Shown here: piece by piece, positions 21,549-36,500 of the stretch | Layout of the letters: every line of letters begins with the position of its first letter | Position numbering within the stretch: position 1 is the stretch's first letter | Origin: Silene latifolia | Lineage: Eukaryota; Streptophyta; Magnoliopsida; Caryophyllales; Caryophyllaceae | Length of the DNA stretch: 64,000 bases | Assembly (NCBI RefSeq): GCF_048544455.1 | Contig: NC_133535.1 | Span: 83,886,120 to 83,950,119 of the forward strand | Direction: 5' to 3' | The notes under the pieces: generated by a model | Told to the model about the DNA's origin: nothing | Databases searched by the model: none | The model's input: only the letters and a program-made list of their open reading frames with translations | Program-made: the position numbers and the translations under genes

Positions 21549-24500
21549 ATGGTAAATTTCGATTTGAACGAAGAATTGTCAGATAGTGACTGCGACGATC
21601 TTTTTCGTGAAGATATTGAAGCTCTTACCAGAGCATGTTTACCTACTACTCTCAATACATCGTCACCTGCCGTTGGAATTCTATCTGAGGACGACGACGA
21701 CGATGATGACGATTTCGATGATTTGGAATTGGTTCGTTCTATACAAGCACGTTATGGTGACCGTGTTGCTGATAATATCAAACCGTTGGCCTCTCTTCCT
21801 CCTCCCGTTTCCGATGACGATGATGATTACGAGTTTTATCAAGCTATTAAGGCTCGCTTTTCGCAACATGACGCTGATGCTACTGGTATGCTCAATTACT
21901 TTTTCTTTATTTATTGCTATAGCATTGTTAGTAGTGTAAAGAACGAATTGCTTGATTATTTACGAAACATGAATACATTTTATATACTAGATTACAAGGC
22001 TACGATTCTAGGGCTACATAATTACAGAATAAGGAAAGCGAATTATACATAAGATACGCAGAAGATACGAAGCTAGATCTAGGAAATATACTACCTCCGT
22101 CCCGGTCAATTGTTGTCATTTGGTTTTGGCACAAAGACCAAGGAAAGAGGAGGGGGCCAATTACCAAATGACAAGTGGAACAAATTGAGTGTGAATGATT
22201 AAATTGCTCATTAAATTTATTTTTAAAATAGAAACGACAACAATTGACTAAGACACCTTAAAATGGAAAAGGACAACAAATGACTGGACAGGGACAGAGG
22301 GAGTATACCATAACTATTAATCTAAATATATTACAAAGATGAGAATTAGGCATACGATAGATTCTCAATACACTCCCGCAAGACGGACAGTCGTGTAATG
22401 AGGCCGATCTTGGAAGTGAGAAGTAGAAACCTGTCTTTAGGAAGTGGCTTAGTCAACGTATCAGCGAGTTGATCATCTACGTTGATATGTTGGACTCGGA
22501 TAGTATAGCTCACGGACAAAGTAAAATGCAAGAGCAAGGTGCTTCATACGGGAATGAAAAATATCGGATTAGCAGAATAGTTTGTGGCTCCCAAATTATC
22601 ACAAAAAACAGGGGCTGTGGTCGGGGAAATGTCGAGCTCAGACAACAAAGACTTCAGCCATAAAACTTCAGCAGTGGTGTCAATTGCTCGATACTCGGCT
22701 TCGGTAGAGGAACGGGAGAGAGCACATTGTTTCTTAGAGGACCAATAAACCGGATTTTTGCCCATAAACACAATGTAACCTGTTGTCGAAACATAGTCAT
22801 CTTAGTCGCCGCCCAAATTGGCATCACAAAAGGCGTGTAATGCAAGAGGAGAACGGCGATGAGGAGTAATGCCACGATCAAGAGTACCACTCAGGTACCA
22901 CAATAAACGTTTAAGTGTAGTCCAATGGTAGTCAGAAGTCGGATGAGTCAGAAACTGGGCAAGTTTTTTGGCGGGAAATGCTATGTCAGGGCGAGTCAAA
23001 CTAAGACTAAGACTAAGACTAAGACTAAGACTAAGATACTGAAGACTACCTATAATAGCCCGATAGGTCGAATCCTCATGTACTGGAGCGTCAGGCTGTT
23101 TCACCAAGGGTGGGTGAGCAACCATAGGGGTGAGCATGGGACGACTATCAAGCATATTATGTGGTTGGAGGAGGTCTGCTAAGTATTTTGTCTGATTTAA
23201 GTGAAGACCCATAGGCGAAGGCGTGACTTCGACCCCTAGGAAATAGGACAGAGGACCCAAATCCTTAAGGGAGAAGCGAGTTGACAGTGTCTTGATAAAC
23301 GAGGCAATGTCAGACGGGTGGGCCAGTGAAGACAATGTCGTCAACATAGACTAACGTATATATGCGAACTTTATTACGAATATAAATAAACACAGAGGAA
23401 TCGGATATGAAGTTACAAAAACCAAATTGCAGAAGGTAATTACGGAGCTCGTGCCTGTTTAAGGCCGTAAATAACTTTACGCAACTTGCACACAAAGGAC
23501 GGATTGGTCGAGTTGGTAAAACCAGGAGGCTGCATCATGTAAACATTGTCAGTAAGCGTAATGTGTTGTTTATCGAGTTGACGGAGGGATCAACCATGTG
23601 TTACAGCGAGAGATAGGATGAGGCGAATGGTGGTTGGTTTGATAACGGGGCTGAAAGTTTCAGAGTAGTCAATGCCAATGCCAGGTCGTTGATGAAACCC
23701 TTTAGCAACTAGGCGGGCCTTGTGTTGCTTGAGAGAACCATCTGGGTTATATTTAAGACGGAATATCCACTTGCAACCAATAACGTTTTGAGACGGGTTG
23801 GGTGGGGTAAGTGACCAAGTGTCATTGCGTATAAGAGCATCGTATTCGGACTTCATAGCAGCGCGCCATAGGGGGTCTAGAAGTGCCTGTTTTACCGTAT
23901 TGGGCGTGGTGTAAACAGGGGTGGCAGAGGAGTGGGAGAATTTGGCGTACCTGGGAATTGGTTTACGGATATTATTGGATAGGCGAGTGACATGCGGAGG
24001 TGGGGGAGGAACGGGAGGAGGGGGAGTTGGTATAGGTGAGGTGGCTGGCGAAGCAGGGGTGTTTACAAGTGATACAGGGGAAGAGGGTGAGTCCGGGGAA
24101 GTAGGAGAGCCGGGTGAGTTGGGGTTGGGGTGAACGGTGGTGGGAGTGGTCGTGAGTGGAGAGGAGGCGAGTATAGAGACAGAGAGAGTGAATGAACACC
24201 AGTCCTAGGAGGCCGTGGTGGATGATGGTGATCTGGTGAGTTAAGAAGGCGAATGTAAGGAAATACATTGTCGAGGAAGCGGACATGTCGTGAGGTGTAA
24301 ATCCGTGAAGTGACGGGTTCGAGGCAGAGATAGGCACTCTGTGTGGGCGAATAACCAATGAAAACGCATTGAGTAGAACGAGGGTCAAGTTTATGATTAG
24401 CATACGGACGAAGCCATGGAAAGTATAGACAACCAAAGTCATGTAATTTCCGAAGATTGGGCTCTTGTTTGAACAGAAGGAAATATGGAGACCGAAGGGA

Positions 24501-27500
24501 TAGGGTGGCAGTAGGCAGACGGTTAATGAGGAGGTGTACAGCTCTGGTGTGGTGAAGGGGTAGGGCCAGAGGTCAAGCGGAAGTTGGGCGTGTGTGAGTA
24601 ATGATTAGTCTCGACAATCGTTCAACAAATCCGTTATGTTCGGGTGTATGAGGCGGTGACGTCAAGTGAGTGATACCAGTGTCGTGTAGGTGAGGAGTAA
24701 TTGTGATGTATTCACCTCCATTATCGGATTAAAACTCGCGAATTTTTCGTTGAAAATAATTTTCGACAATAGCACGAAATTGATTAAATGTTGTTTGAGA
24801 GTCGGGTTTGCGTTTAAGAGGATAAAGCCAAATATAATGAGTGAAATGATCGATAAAAATTATGTAGTACTTAAACGATTGACGCGATAAAATGGGCGAA
24901 GTCCAAACATCGGAATAGACAATATCAAGAGGGGCAGACGATTTGAGCGAAGATGTGCCGAAAACGAGTTTATGACTTTTATTGATATGGCATGAAATAC
25001 ATTAGTTGAAATTAGAAATACGTAAGTTAAACTTCGAATTTAAAATCTTTAAAGTATTAATAGACGGATGACCAAGGTGATGATGCCAAGAGTCGAGCGA
25101 GTGAGCGAGTAGAATAGCTGCGTGTGCGTGAGGTGGTGACGGATCCCAGACGTACATGCCATTAGTGCGACGATCTTGAATGAGAATTTTGTCCGTCAGA
25201 GTTTCCTTAAATGAGAAAAGAATCGGGTAAGAAAATAGCAGTGGCGTTATTGTCAAAGCAAAATTGAGACACAGAAAATAATTTACTGAAATTTGCGGAA
25301 CTACTAAAACGTTATTAAAGCTAAAAGTTGAGACGGAGGAGTGTATTGTGAAAGAACCCGTGTGAGTGATAGCGAGAGGAGTTCCGTCACCAATTGTGAG
25401 ATCATCGGGTCCATCATAGACCGAGTGAAGGGAGAGAGTATTCAGGTCATCGGTGACGTGGCGTGATGGGAGGCCCCGTGTCAACAGTATGGAGAGCAGA
25501 CGACAATTAGAGGCCACGTGACCTTCGGTGTCACAGAAGTGACAACGACCTTTGTATGGGTTTTTGTATTCGGGATTCGGGGTGGTGGATTGGTTCGTGG
25601 TAGGGGTGTAACGGGGGTGTAATTGCTGCGGTTATGGGGACGATAACTGGCAGCGTGAGCAGCGGGGTTAAATTCCGGATTTGGTGTCGAATTGTTGAGG
25701 CGCAATTCATGTTGAATAAGTTTCTCATGAAGTGCCTCAAAGGAGATGGATGTGTCATGGGCTCGGATGGCTTCTATGACGGAGCGATAAGTGTTTTGGT
25801 TAAGGCCGTTTAGGACTTTGGATGTGATGTCATCCTCGTCCATTGGTCGTTCTAGTTGAGCAAGGTCATCGGTGCAGGCTTTGATGGCGGTCATATATTC
25901 GGTTATGGTCATGTCAGTGTCGGAGATGTTTTCTAGGCGGTCCTTAATTTGGAGGCGGTGTCCACGGGAGGAGTTGGCAAACGTTTTGGTGAGGGTTGTC
26001 TAGGCGGTGGCATGGGATGTAGGGTCGTTTACGATTAAAGCGGCAACGGGTACGGGTGGGGCTAAGGTTCCAGCGAGGGCGCCAAGAATGAGTGGTCTTG
26101 ACGATATCAAGTGGAGTAGGCCGGATTTGGGGTGGTGGCTATTTTGGTGTCGGGTGGGGTGGGTTCGGTGGTTAGGGTTTCGGCAGGGCTGCTGTGGTAC
26201 CATCAAGAAAGCCAAAGAGTTCAAGGCCGTTCATGATAGCACGGACTTGAAGCCGCCTTTGGCGGAAGGTGATGGTATCCTTGAGTTGGGTACAGTTGTT
26301 GAAGGTGACGAGGGTGAGCAGATGTTTGGGGTCGGCGGCGTTTGGGATGTGAAACGGGGTTGGAGACATGGTTGATGTTCGTCGATTTGTGACGTGAGGT
26401 CTTGGGGTGACGTGAGGTTGAATAAAATTAGAGAGGATCGTTAGGGCCTCGATGCCATGTAAAGAATAAATTGCATTATTTACGAAACATGAATACAGTT
26501 TATATACTAGATTACAAGGCTACGATTCTAGGGTTACATAATTACGGAATAAGGAAAGCGAATTATACATAAGATACGGAGAAGATACGAAGCTAGATCT
26601 AGGAATTATATACCATAACTATTAATCTAAATATATTACAAAGATGAGAATTAGGCATACGATAAATTCTCAATAAGTAGTAGTTTGGACAATTATGATG
26701 ATGATGTTCAATTGTGTATATCGTGCCAGGTTGATTCTTCAATATGACGTTCAATTGATTTCTGTACCATTGTTAGTAGTGCTTTGGACAATTATGATGA
26801 TGATGTTCGATTGTGTGCCAAGTTTTGAATATAAATTAGGTTTACATGATCTATTTGGATTCCTATGGTAATGCTCCTTCGTTTACATATGATTTCTTTG
26901 TTATCACGGATGCAAGAAAGATAATAATGAACTTAATTAAATTACACAAATTTAAGGGGATTAGCTACGTCCACCGGCAGAGAAGAGAAAAACTTTATTG
27001 GTCTCGAGGAGAACAAATTACAGAGTAATACGGCTAGGTTATGACTTAGACCCCCTGTGCTATGTCGGTAGTTACTGATTTAAGCCGTATTTTAACATTC
27101 TCTCTGTTATTTTTATTTTCGTTCCAATTTAATAAATGAACTGCTCATCAGATACCGTATTTGTGTCTTCAACATAGGGTAAGGTGATATATGGAAGGCT
27201 TTGATGCACTTGATGTAATGTTGTTATGTGGTTTGTACTTTGTATCAAAAAGCCATTAGGGTCACTTAATACTATGAAATAATGATGTATGACTACATGT
27301 ATATCGTGCCAGGTTGATTCTTCGTGCTACTCATGATTTTTAACTTGCCAATGACGGAGTAGTTTCCCCCTTTAATGATGGTGAGTGATTTTTATAATAT
27401 TTATTTATTTTATTTCATGGTATGTAGATGCGAATAAAAAAAATGATGTCAGCTGTAGAGATGAATCCGTGTCAAATGATGTTGGCGCCTCTTTTGGGAG

Positions 27501-30500
27501 GGAGTTTGTAGATGAGCATATAGATGATGCTGAACGAGAGCGATATGCTACCACTGAGAAAGAGGGTGCCTTTACTTCTGTCTCTAGCTTCCCAGTGGCT
27601 GCACAGACATTTATTGATGCCATTAAGAAAAACAGAGCTTGCCAGAAATTTATACGGAATAAGTTGCTTCATATTGAAGCAAAGATGGAACAAATAAATG
27701 AGCTACACAAGCGCATCAAAACACTTCGAGACTACCAAGTGCAATGCAAGAAGCAAGTTGGGCAAAAGTTGTCTCAGAAGCAAGATGATCGCATCCAGCT
27801 GATTTCAGTTGCTAAGCATAGAGCTAATGCAAAGGTTTCATCTACTGCACATCCCTATTTAACTCTCTATCGCATCATATTTGCATGCATAATATTAAAT
27901 TTTAATTGAAGACTTGATCTTGAAATGTGGTCCCCATAACTTTCAAATCCTTGATTACTCGAATACTCACATCACATTTATGCTCGTTATATGAAAGTTC
28001 TATACTTTTTTGTCAGTAGAAGTGAGAAGTTAGCAACTTTCAATCAATATATGTTTTGTATCTAGGAAAGGAAGTGTAACGTTGCAATGTTCTTTATGTA
28101 ATGGAGAAGCTGATGTTAGTTCTTGCTCATATTGGACAATGGATTAGTATTTTTTGCAGTGTAGGACGTTCCTATTTTTTCTATGCATCACCCATCAATC
28201 ACCAAGTGGTGATTATTTTTGCAGGGCAGAGAGAGTAATGGGTCTGCCATATGTTATGGTCCTCCTGAGAACTCATATGTTGTTTGGTACAAGGCTGCTC
28301 TCCAAAAATATCCACTTTCCTTTCATCGGGACAAATGGTCAAATGAGGATATACAGAATCTTGAGAAAGGAATTGTCCGGCAATATCAAGAAAAGTTGCT
28401 CCAGAGACAAGCACATGTCTTAAGGTATCAGTTTTTGTCTTTAATTTTTTTTACTGAATTAACATAGGCTCTGTAAGCCTTTTTCTTACTTATCTTTGCA
28501 GATCAAAGGCTCAAATAATTATCATTGATAGTTGCATTCATTTTGATGTAAAGATGTGCAATCCTTGTGCTCCCACTCTGCCCTACTTTTGTTACATCGA
28601 GCTCTTATTTCTCTGTTAAAAAAAGGCTGCTAATTTCTTTTAAGCTGTCTGACTTGTTCTGACTGCAATATAGACAGGTTGAGCCTTTAGGATAATTAGA
28701 TGATTTACTGGCTTTTGGTATTAGTGGTCGACATTCTTACATTTTTTAAATGTTGTGTCTTCTACAAATGTCATAAATGTAGGAAACTAAAGGTGTTGAA
28801 TACATCATAAAATTCATGCTATGATGTTATGAATACAAAATCATAAATGGCGAAAAACTGAACTTTTTGCTGCTTTTATTCTGCCTTTTGTATTGCTCTC
28901 ATTATATTGTTTGGAGATAGAATGACAAAACTGTGTCATTTGGAGACTAATGTTTACTATGCTTTCTATTAGTTCTGACGAGGAAACTGGTTTTAACAAT
29001 GGGATTGATGCTATGATGTTATCAGTAAAAAATCATAAAATTACTCCGGAGACAATCCAATGCTTTGCAGGCGAGGTAAACTGGACGCAGCTTGCTACTA
29101 TATATCTTCCTCATCGCTCTGGAGAAGAATGTGAAACGAGGTATGTGCTTTATGTTGTGATTACAGCATTCACTTGCATGATCAACCTTTGCTGCTCTTT
29201 CTTTTTCATTTTGTGTGGTGTACAGTGGAATAAAGGTTTTAAACCCGGTATTCAAACATTGACCAATCTTCACTGTCATGGTTGTTCTTCATGTTCATAA
29301 TTGTTGTTAGATTTGATCCCTTAAAATATTATTGATAATAATATAATGAAGAAGCAGTAGAAAACAGTCTTGCTTGGTTCGACAAATGAAGATGGTTCTG
29401 CTGGTTGAATGTAGCTGTGAGTCTGTGACACCCTTTAAAGCATCCTCAACCGTAGTATCATAGCCGAAAAAATAATAGCTTAAAAGTTCTACCCCAAATG
29501 CAATCCAAAAACGTCAATTTCCTGAAATAAAGTTGGAATTTCTCTGGACGTAATTGTTATTTCATTTACTTCAAGTATCACGTAGTGATGCTATTGCTGA
29601 AAAGCTTTATGGCTGGTTTATTATGCAGGCTCTGAGAGCTTGACCCGAGACTATAAACTTTGGTCTCACAGCTTATTTATTTAGGAGGTAACAAGTTGAG
29701 GTATTGAGAATTAGTTTGCGTTTAATTTGAACTAGATTCCTTTAGATGAAGATTATAAAGCTTCACATTTAAAAACTTGTTTATTTTTTTTTATTTTAAT
29801 ACATTACAATTTACGCCCTCCTTCACAGATGTTATTAGGTGATAATGCAAATCAATGGGAGAGAAACTTTCTTGCTGTTATGACCCCTTATTATGCGAGC
29901 AGTTGGACTTTGTGTTACACTAGGTTTTTATAGTAATTAGGTTTTTAGCATGAGGTTACTGAAAAGAGCCGATATGAAATTGGCTTGTCTGAGACTTATA
30001 GATTGCTGAAGTTTGACCAGGATGACTAGCATCAGGTTACTTTGTGTGTCTTCCACGGTTATGAATTTTTTCATTTGACTAAATGATGAAGGTGTTGATA
30101 TTTTTTCGATGAATATGTTTCTGTTAATGCCACCGCTCACCAAATTAAAGGCATACGAATTTGAACTGTAGAGCCCTCCAGGCCCACTGATTATTGTAAT
30201 ATGGTGTACCTTTGTTCATGGGTAGGCATAATTTCACCAGGAAACGTATATTTTTTCATGGGAATAATAGGTGTTACATATGAATTGGCCATTTTCCGTA
30301 AAAAAAAGTCAACTTTCTGCCATTGGCGCATGACTCTATTAAGGCAAGTTGATTTCTTTCGAATTACCCCATGTGCTTTTTGGCGAAAAGATGAGGGTTA
30401 ATTAGGTGGACATGGAATATAAGGTGCTGTTTGGCCTGGCTTTTGGGAGAGCTTTTCCACTGAATAAGCACAAGCACAAGCTAGGCCAAACAAACTATTT

Positions 30501-33500
30501 TGAAGAAGTTAAAACAACTTCTTTTAAGCCCAAAAGTCAATTTTGAGAGCCAAGAAGATTGGGTGCTTAGCTTTTACTTTTATTTTAAAAAAATTTAATG
30601 CATAAATGACAAATTGTATGTTGTAAGCATGTCAAAAAAATTAAAATTAATTCTTATTAATTCATATTTTTTCATTCTCTACAAATCGAGACCCATCTTG
30701 ATATACTTTTCAGCAAAAAATTTCATTTTTTCATCCGCTTACGTGAAAAGTCTTGTTGTCGTTTTTTTTTTTAAATGTTAGGCCAAACACCAACAGTTTT
30801 ATCAAGAAGTAGCTTAAACTCATTTCTAAAAGCAAAAACAGTTTTGCTAAAGCGAGGCCAAACATGCTCTAAGTAAGGGTGTACGAGATTTATATCCAAG
30901 AATTGGCCATAGATAAAAATGGGGAAATTCCATTGAATACATCACAAAAAGAAAAGGAGGCAATTCCAAGGAATAGAAGGGAGTATTTGATAAGGAATTC
31001 CTTTTTTATTCCTTGTCGTCATCCACTGTCGTCTTCATCGTTGTCTTTATGAATATATCAATGTGTGCTAACTGTGCTTGGATACACTTGAATCAATGAG
31101 TACTTGCTTGAATATTTGTAAGGCGAGATGGCACACCTGCTTCTTTGTCTTTATGAGGGGTTACTTGACATTGCTACTGTTTAGGTATTGGTATTGGTCA
31201 CAAGGAGAGAACATAAGTAGGAAGGTGAAAAAATAGGGAGTGAGAACAAATTTGAGGATTGAGAGAATGAATATATGAACAGGTAAAGGCAAAATTATAT
31301 ATAAGAACAGTTAAAAGTTGAAGGGAAATGAAAATAGAGGAAAGAAAATGTGCGAACAGATTTCATTACAAAGTCATGTGCTTCCATAAGTCGAGGATGG
31401 AAAATTGACTTTTTTTTTTTTAATATGGAAAATGAGTTTTGATGGAGTTAAGCAAAAAAGGCTAAATATTAGGTAGTTCATGGCAAAAAATAAAACATCG
31501 GGTAGTTCTTAGGAAAATGAGGTAAATGCTAGGTAATGTTCGGCAAAATATTCATTTGTAAACTTGCGCTATAAGTTAGATAAGGTAACTTTGACAGAAG
31601 CTTCATAAAACAGTAGACATTGGGGTATTTGTGATTTCGTTGTTTCATTCTTTGTGTTTGATCTACTTGTAAGGACATTATTTTGATGGTTACCTCAGAT
31701 GTAGTTCTCATAAGATACTTTCTGCTGAAACATTTAGGTGGTTGAATCGTGAAAACCACTTGAAAAACTCGGATCATTGGACAAAAGCAGAGGAGGTAAA
31801 ACTATTAAGTCTCATTGAGAAGAATGGATTCAATAGTTGGAGGGTTGTTGCTCAAAATCTGGGAACCAATAGGACTCCTTTTGAATGTTTGGCTCACTAT
31901 CAGAGGAGTCTGAATGCGAGCATTTTGAAAAAGGCCTGGACAGATGATGAAGATGCTAAGCTCAGCTCTGCTGTAGAATTGTATGGGGACAGCAACTGGC
32001 AAGCTGTTGCATCTATGTTGGAAGGACGAACAGGTCCCCAATGCTCTAACAGGTCAGTTAACAGACGAACAATTTTCAGGCTATTTCGGGCTTTCTCATG
32101 CAATATGAAAATGTTTTTTTCCTTTGTATATGGACATCATATATTAGCAGTGGGTTGATGCAATTCTTGACGACATTTTGAATAAAGTCATGCATAAAAG
32201 GCCTTTCTGAAATTCACACATGAAGGCTGCATTCTTGCTACCCTCTTACCGCCATAGGCTTTTGCTTTTGAGGATCTAGGATAATGCTGTTCTTATTATG
32301 CATGCTAAAGTACAGATTAATAGTCCATATATTAGTCAAAAAAGAGCATGTAAAATCAGCTGGTCATCATTTCTTAATTGTTTCATTCAGGTAATCATGT
32401 TTTTGATGTGGCTGATCAGTAGAACTTTGGAAAATCCCTTAAAACTGTTTTGGATATTTTTTTTTTGTATGTTGAACATAATATAAGAAATTTACAGCCT
32501 AAAATAGCGTCGTCTATTGGTTTTATTACAATAAAAGCTATAATTCAGCTCCATCTAAAATATAGTCGCGCTGTAATTTGGGATTGTAGCCAGATTGCTC
32601 TAAGGCCATGTATTTGGCTATAAATGGTGTGTTTGAGTGACCCTTGATACCGTTTCTATTGGTAGTTTGCAGTTAAAATGCCTATGCGAGAAAAGGAATC
32701 CAAAGGACATTCCTCCACAGCCTAAATCCTAGTGAAAAAACCCTTAAAAGCACATCCTGACATCCATATCATACTGTTGTGTTTGAACTTAGTAAATGTA
32801 GGTCTTGTTTCCTCAATTTCATAGAGTAATATTTTGGCATGACAATGCCATATTTGTCACCTTACTCACTCAGCCTACATTTGATGAGAAATTTAATCAA
32901 TAGGACATCTATGTTTGCCAACGGTTATCTCTGTAACAAATAATGAGCAACTTTTTGTCATATTCTTCTTATTTCCTTGCGCATTTATTCTAGCCCTTTC
33001 CTCCCACACCTGGTCCTATTCATATCATATATTGTGTCTTCCATTTTAATCTCTTGTAACTAATCATACCCATCCATCCCACAAATTTGAGCTGTTGATA
33101 ACTTGATTAAAAAGTTACAGCTGTCCATAATGTGAAAATTGGCATCTAGTTAGTAATGGTCTAATGGATCATGGACTGATGTGATAATCATGTAGGCGAT
33201 CACAGATTTTTAGAAGAGGAAGGATGTTTCATGGCGGTTCTATATGAATTGTTCAGGTTATGTTTGTTGAGAGAAATGATTAATTAAGGTTGAAGTGAAG
33301 GTAAATTAGTAATTATGAAAAACATAAGAAAACAAAAGCGAGGGTGAAAGGATGTAAAATCAACTCTTCCGTTTCTTAACTAGTCGGAATTTCTTCTGCG
33401 TCGGAAAAAATAAGAAAAGTAATTGATTTTCAACTTGTAAGGAAGTTTTCCTACTTGGTCAGATTCTGGCCCAAAGGTACTTTCTAACTTGTAAAAAATG

Positions 33501-36500
33501 TCGTGCTAAAAAAGGCCGCCCGTGTTAAATCATCCCTCCTCCAGTTGTTCGCTTTATGAAGGTTTTGTACGTTATCGTGAATATAGAATGAGGCACTGTT
33601 GACTGCACTTATGGGTGCTACGACCGATACCACTATCATCATTGGAAACAATAATAAATACGATGGAAGTGAAAGAACACCTCAACTCACCTCTCAAACC
33701 CCCTCTTGTGTTCTGATGCATTTTGATGTCCTTAGATTATCCTTATTGGTGTGCCTGCATTCTTTTAAGACGTACTTGAAAATTAATATCTTTCTCTTAG
33801 CTCAAGTCTATACTCTAACTTCCTTTCATGGTGTATTGGCGGCTTGGAGGTTGTAGCAACTTCTCTTTAGATTTGTTTCAAAGCAAGGACAAGAGATTGT
33901 CCTCATGTCACCAAATTCCATTTCCTTCTCAATGATCTTCACTTCTTAGTATATCATAATTCTTAACAGATATTACTCATTTCGCATTGTTAATTCCCCT
34001 AAATAATGTGCACAAATAAGAGTAGTCTTAGTGGACTGCATATCATAATTCTTTGATTGACATGTGATACAGTTTATAGAACACACAGGTGCTGCATTTC
34101 TCTTGAAACCATGCTAAAGTTGCTTATAATCTTGGCCGAAACATTCCATGGGTCATCTGATTCTGAGCCACCAGTGGCATTTGACATTCATATTGGACTG
34201 CATATCTACCGATAGCTGAGAGACAACCTATCTAAAAAACTGACGCTTATTTTTCTCCAAGAGCAAGCATTTGTTGTCATCAATCCTCATTTACTGAACT
34301 TGATTTGTTAATTACTGTTTTTTTGAAGAGTTTGGTTTAGAAGATATTTCTCATTTAAAGTGCGGCCATTTGCTTTTCAGCAACTGTATTTCTATTTTAA
34401 TCAGTAGAGCTGCACTGCTGTTATTTTAAATGTGGCTGGTTGTCGCTTTACTGCGTCTGGCCCGTGAGTTGGTCGGTTCAAGGACCTGGTGCAACCAATG
34501 ATGCACGTACGAAGCTAAACATAAATGCTCTCTGACTATCTTTATAGGTGGAAGAAAACTTTGATCCCAGCTAGAAAAAGGGTGGGGAAATGGAATGACG
34601 ATGAAGATAAGCGCTTAAAGGTTGCCGCTACTCTTTTTCGTAGAAGCTGGCATAGAATAGCCCAGTTTGTGCCTGGAAGGACCCAAGGACAGTGTAGAGA
34701 AAGGTACAACTTCTTGATAGTTTGTCCGCTATTAGATTGTCATTAAGTTCTTCTAATGGCTTATTCTGGTTGTAGATGGGTAAATTGTCTCAATCCTTCT
34801 TTAAGGAATCGCTGTGAATGGACTGAAGAAGAAGATACGAAGCTTAGAGAAGCAGTAGCACAACATGGATATTCCTGGTCTAAAGTTGCTACATGTGTTC
34901 CTATGAGAACAGATAACCATTGCCTAAGGTACAAGAGCTTTAAATTAACAACTCCCGTGATTTGTTTCATATTTCCTGCTTTGCTTAATCGTAAATTCGT
35001 AATCATTTAGAAATCTTCTTAACTGGAGCCTTTCTCTTTTCAGCTGAATTTCTTTCTTTTTCCTTTTTTTTTTTAAAAAAAAAATGGCTTTTACCCTTTA
35101 GTTAACTCTTTCCTTCAATATTGGGAATATCATAATTTGTTTCTTTATTAAGCTAATCACAATACGGCACAAAATCGATTGTAAGCCAACGCTGGTTTAA
35201 TTTCTGTCCCAAAATGAATGACACAATGACTTCAATCGTCAAACATGTTCATCTTTAACCAAGTGTTTAGCACTCATGCTAGTGATCACTATAAACAGTA
35301 TAATGTTTATGAAAATACTTGTCGAGTTAGATTAAATCTTATACAACCTCCTTTCCAAATTTCCTTACATCAATGTCGCAATAATTTTCCATGGCCTTTG
35401 TCAGCAAAGAATGACACCTACTAAATCCACTTAACTTTTCATAATCGATTTAATTATTCAATAACCCTAACCCCTTTTAACAGCTAACAATCCTGTATAC
35501 CTAGCCTACCCACCTTACACCCACCCTCTTTCCTCTGCCACCTAAGCCTCGCACTACCTATCAGCCCCACCAACCACCGTCACTGGCTCACTGCCCTATT
35601 TCTGCTGTTATTGTCTCTCCTTATTCCCCACTGTCAACCCAGTCTCTCCCCATCACCATCATACCCCCATCTCCACTGTTAACCACATTTCCAAAAACTC
35701 TAGATATGAAAGAAGGGAATCTGGCCATCTGGACGTTAAGATTTCGGCAAGGGGAGGGGATTCTGGCAAGGGGTAGGGGTTTCAGCAGAGGAAGAGGTTT
35801 TCAGTGGGGGGTATTCGAGTTTGAAGGGGAAGTGTGGGAGAGGGAATTTCGACTTGGGGAGGGGTTGTAAGGTAGAAGGTGGCTATGGACAGTTTCTGGT
35901 TGTAGGGTACTGGTCCAGTTCTGGCCGAGAGGTTTCGTTCGGAGGTGAGGGGCTAGGATGCGGTAACTAGGCAAGGGATGGTTGGCTGACCTTGTGGGAG
36001 GAGAGGCAATGTGATTATAACATAAATAGATTATTAAGGTATGAGATTAAGTGAATAAAGTTAGTTATCTTAAAAAAAATTATGTCAAAGTATAAGTAAA
36101 CTGCAAAAATCTTAGAGAAGAGTAGGGAGTTAGATGATCATAGGCATTCTAGTTTGACCTCTAAAGTTAGATGTTATCATTCCTCTTAGACGAGGGAGTA
36201 ATAAGCAAATAGGGAGAAATGGAGAAAAGGAGGGATTATTACTTTTTGTACTTGTGAAAAACAGTAAAATCACAGCCCACATGTTTTTTTTTTTTTTTTT
36301 TTTTTTGCAATTTTAATGCTATATTGCCATATGGGATGGTGGTTCTAATGGTTTTTGTGTGGTTGTTTGGTTAAGGTTACTAATGAACAAAAGCTGCAAT
36401 TTTGCTTTGCGATATCGCAATGGTGCCTTTTTGTCTTTCCCAATGATGAAAAATCAGACTGGTGGAGCTTTTGGCGACAAATATTTTTTGTTTTGACCCA

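Larger units (their letters stand above)
21935..26675 (-). mobile_element. Ty1-copia retrotransposon in MYB intron 1
   Basis: LTRs at 21935-22370 and 26458-26675 are flanked by the direct repeat AGTAG (21930-21934 and 26676-26680). The LTRs run TGTAAAG...CTCAATA on the plus strand. The minus strand carries a primer-binding site next to the right LTR (TGGCATCGAGGCC, close to the usual TGGTATCAGAGCC), then gag, protease, integrase, reverse transcriptase and RNase H, and a GCGGGAGTG purine tract before the left LTR. About ten differences separate the LTRs by eye, so it is clearly older than the Retand-like copy. It lies antisense to the host gene and is removed with the 5.5-kb first intron. Confidence 0.88.
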
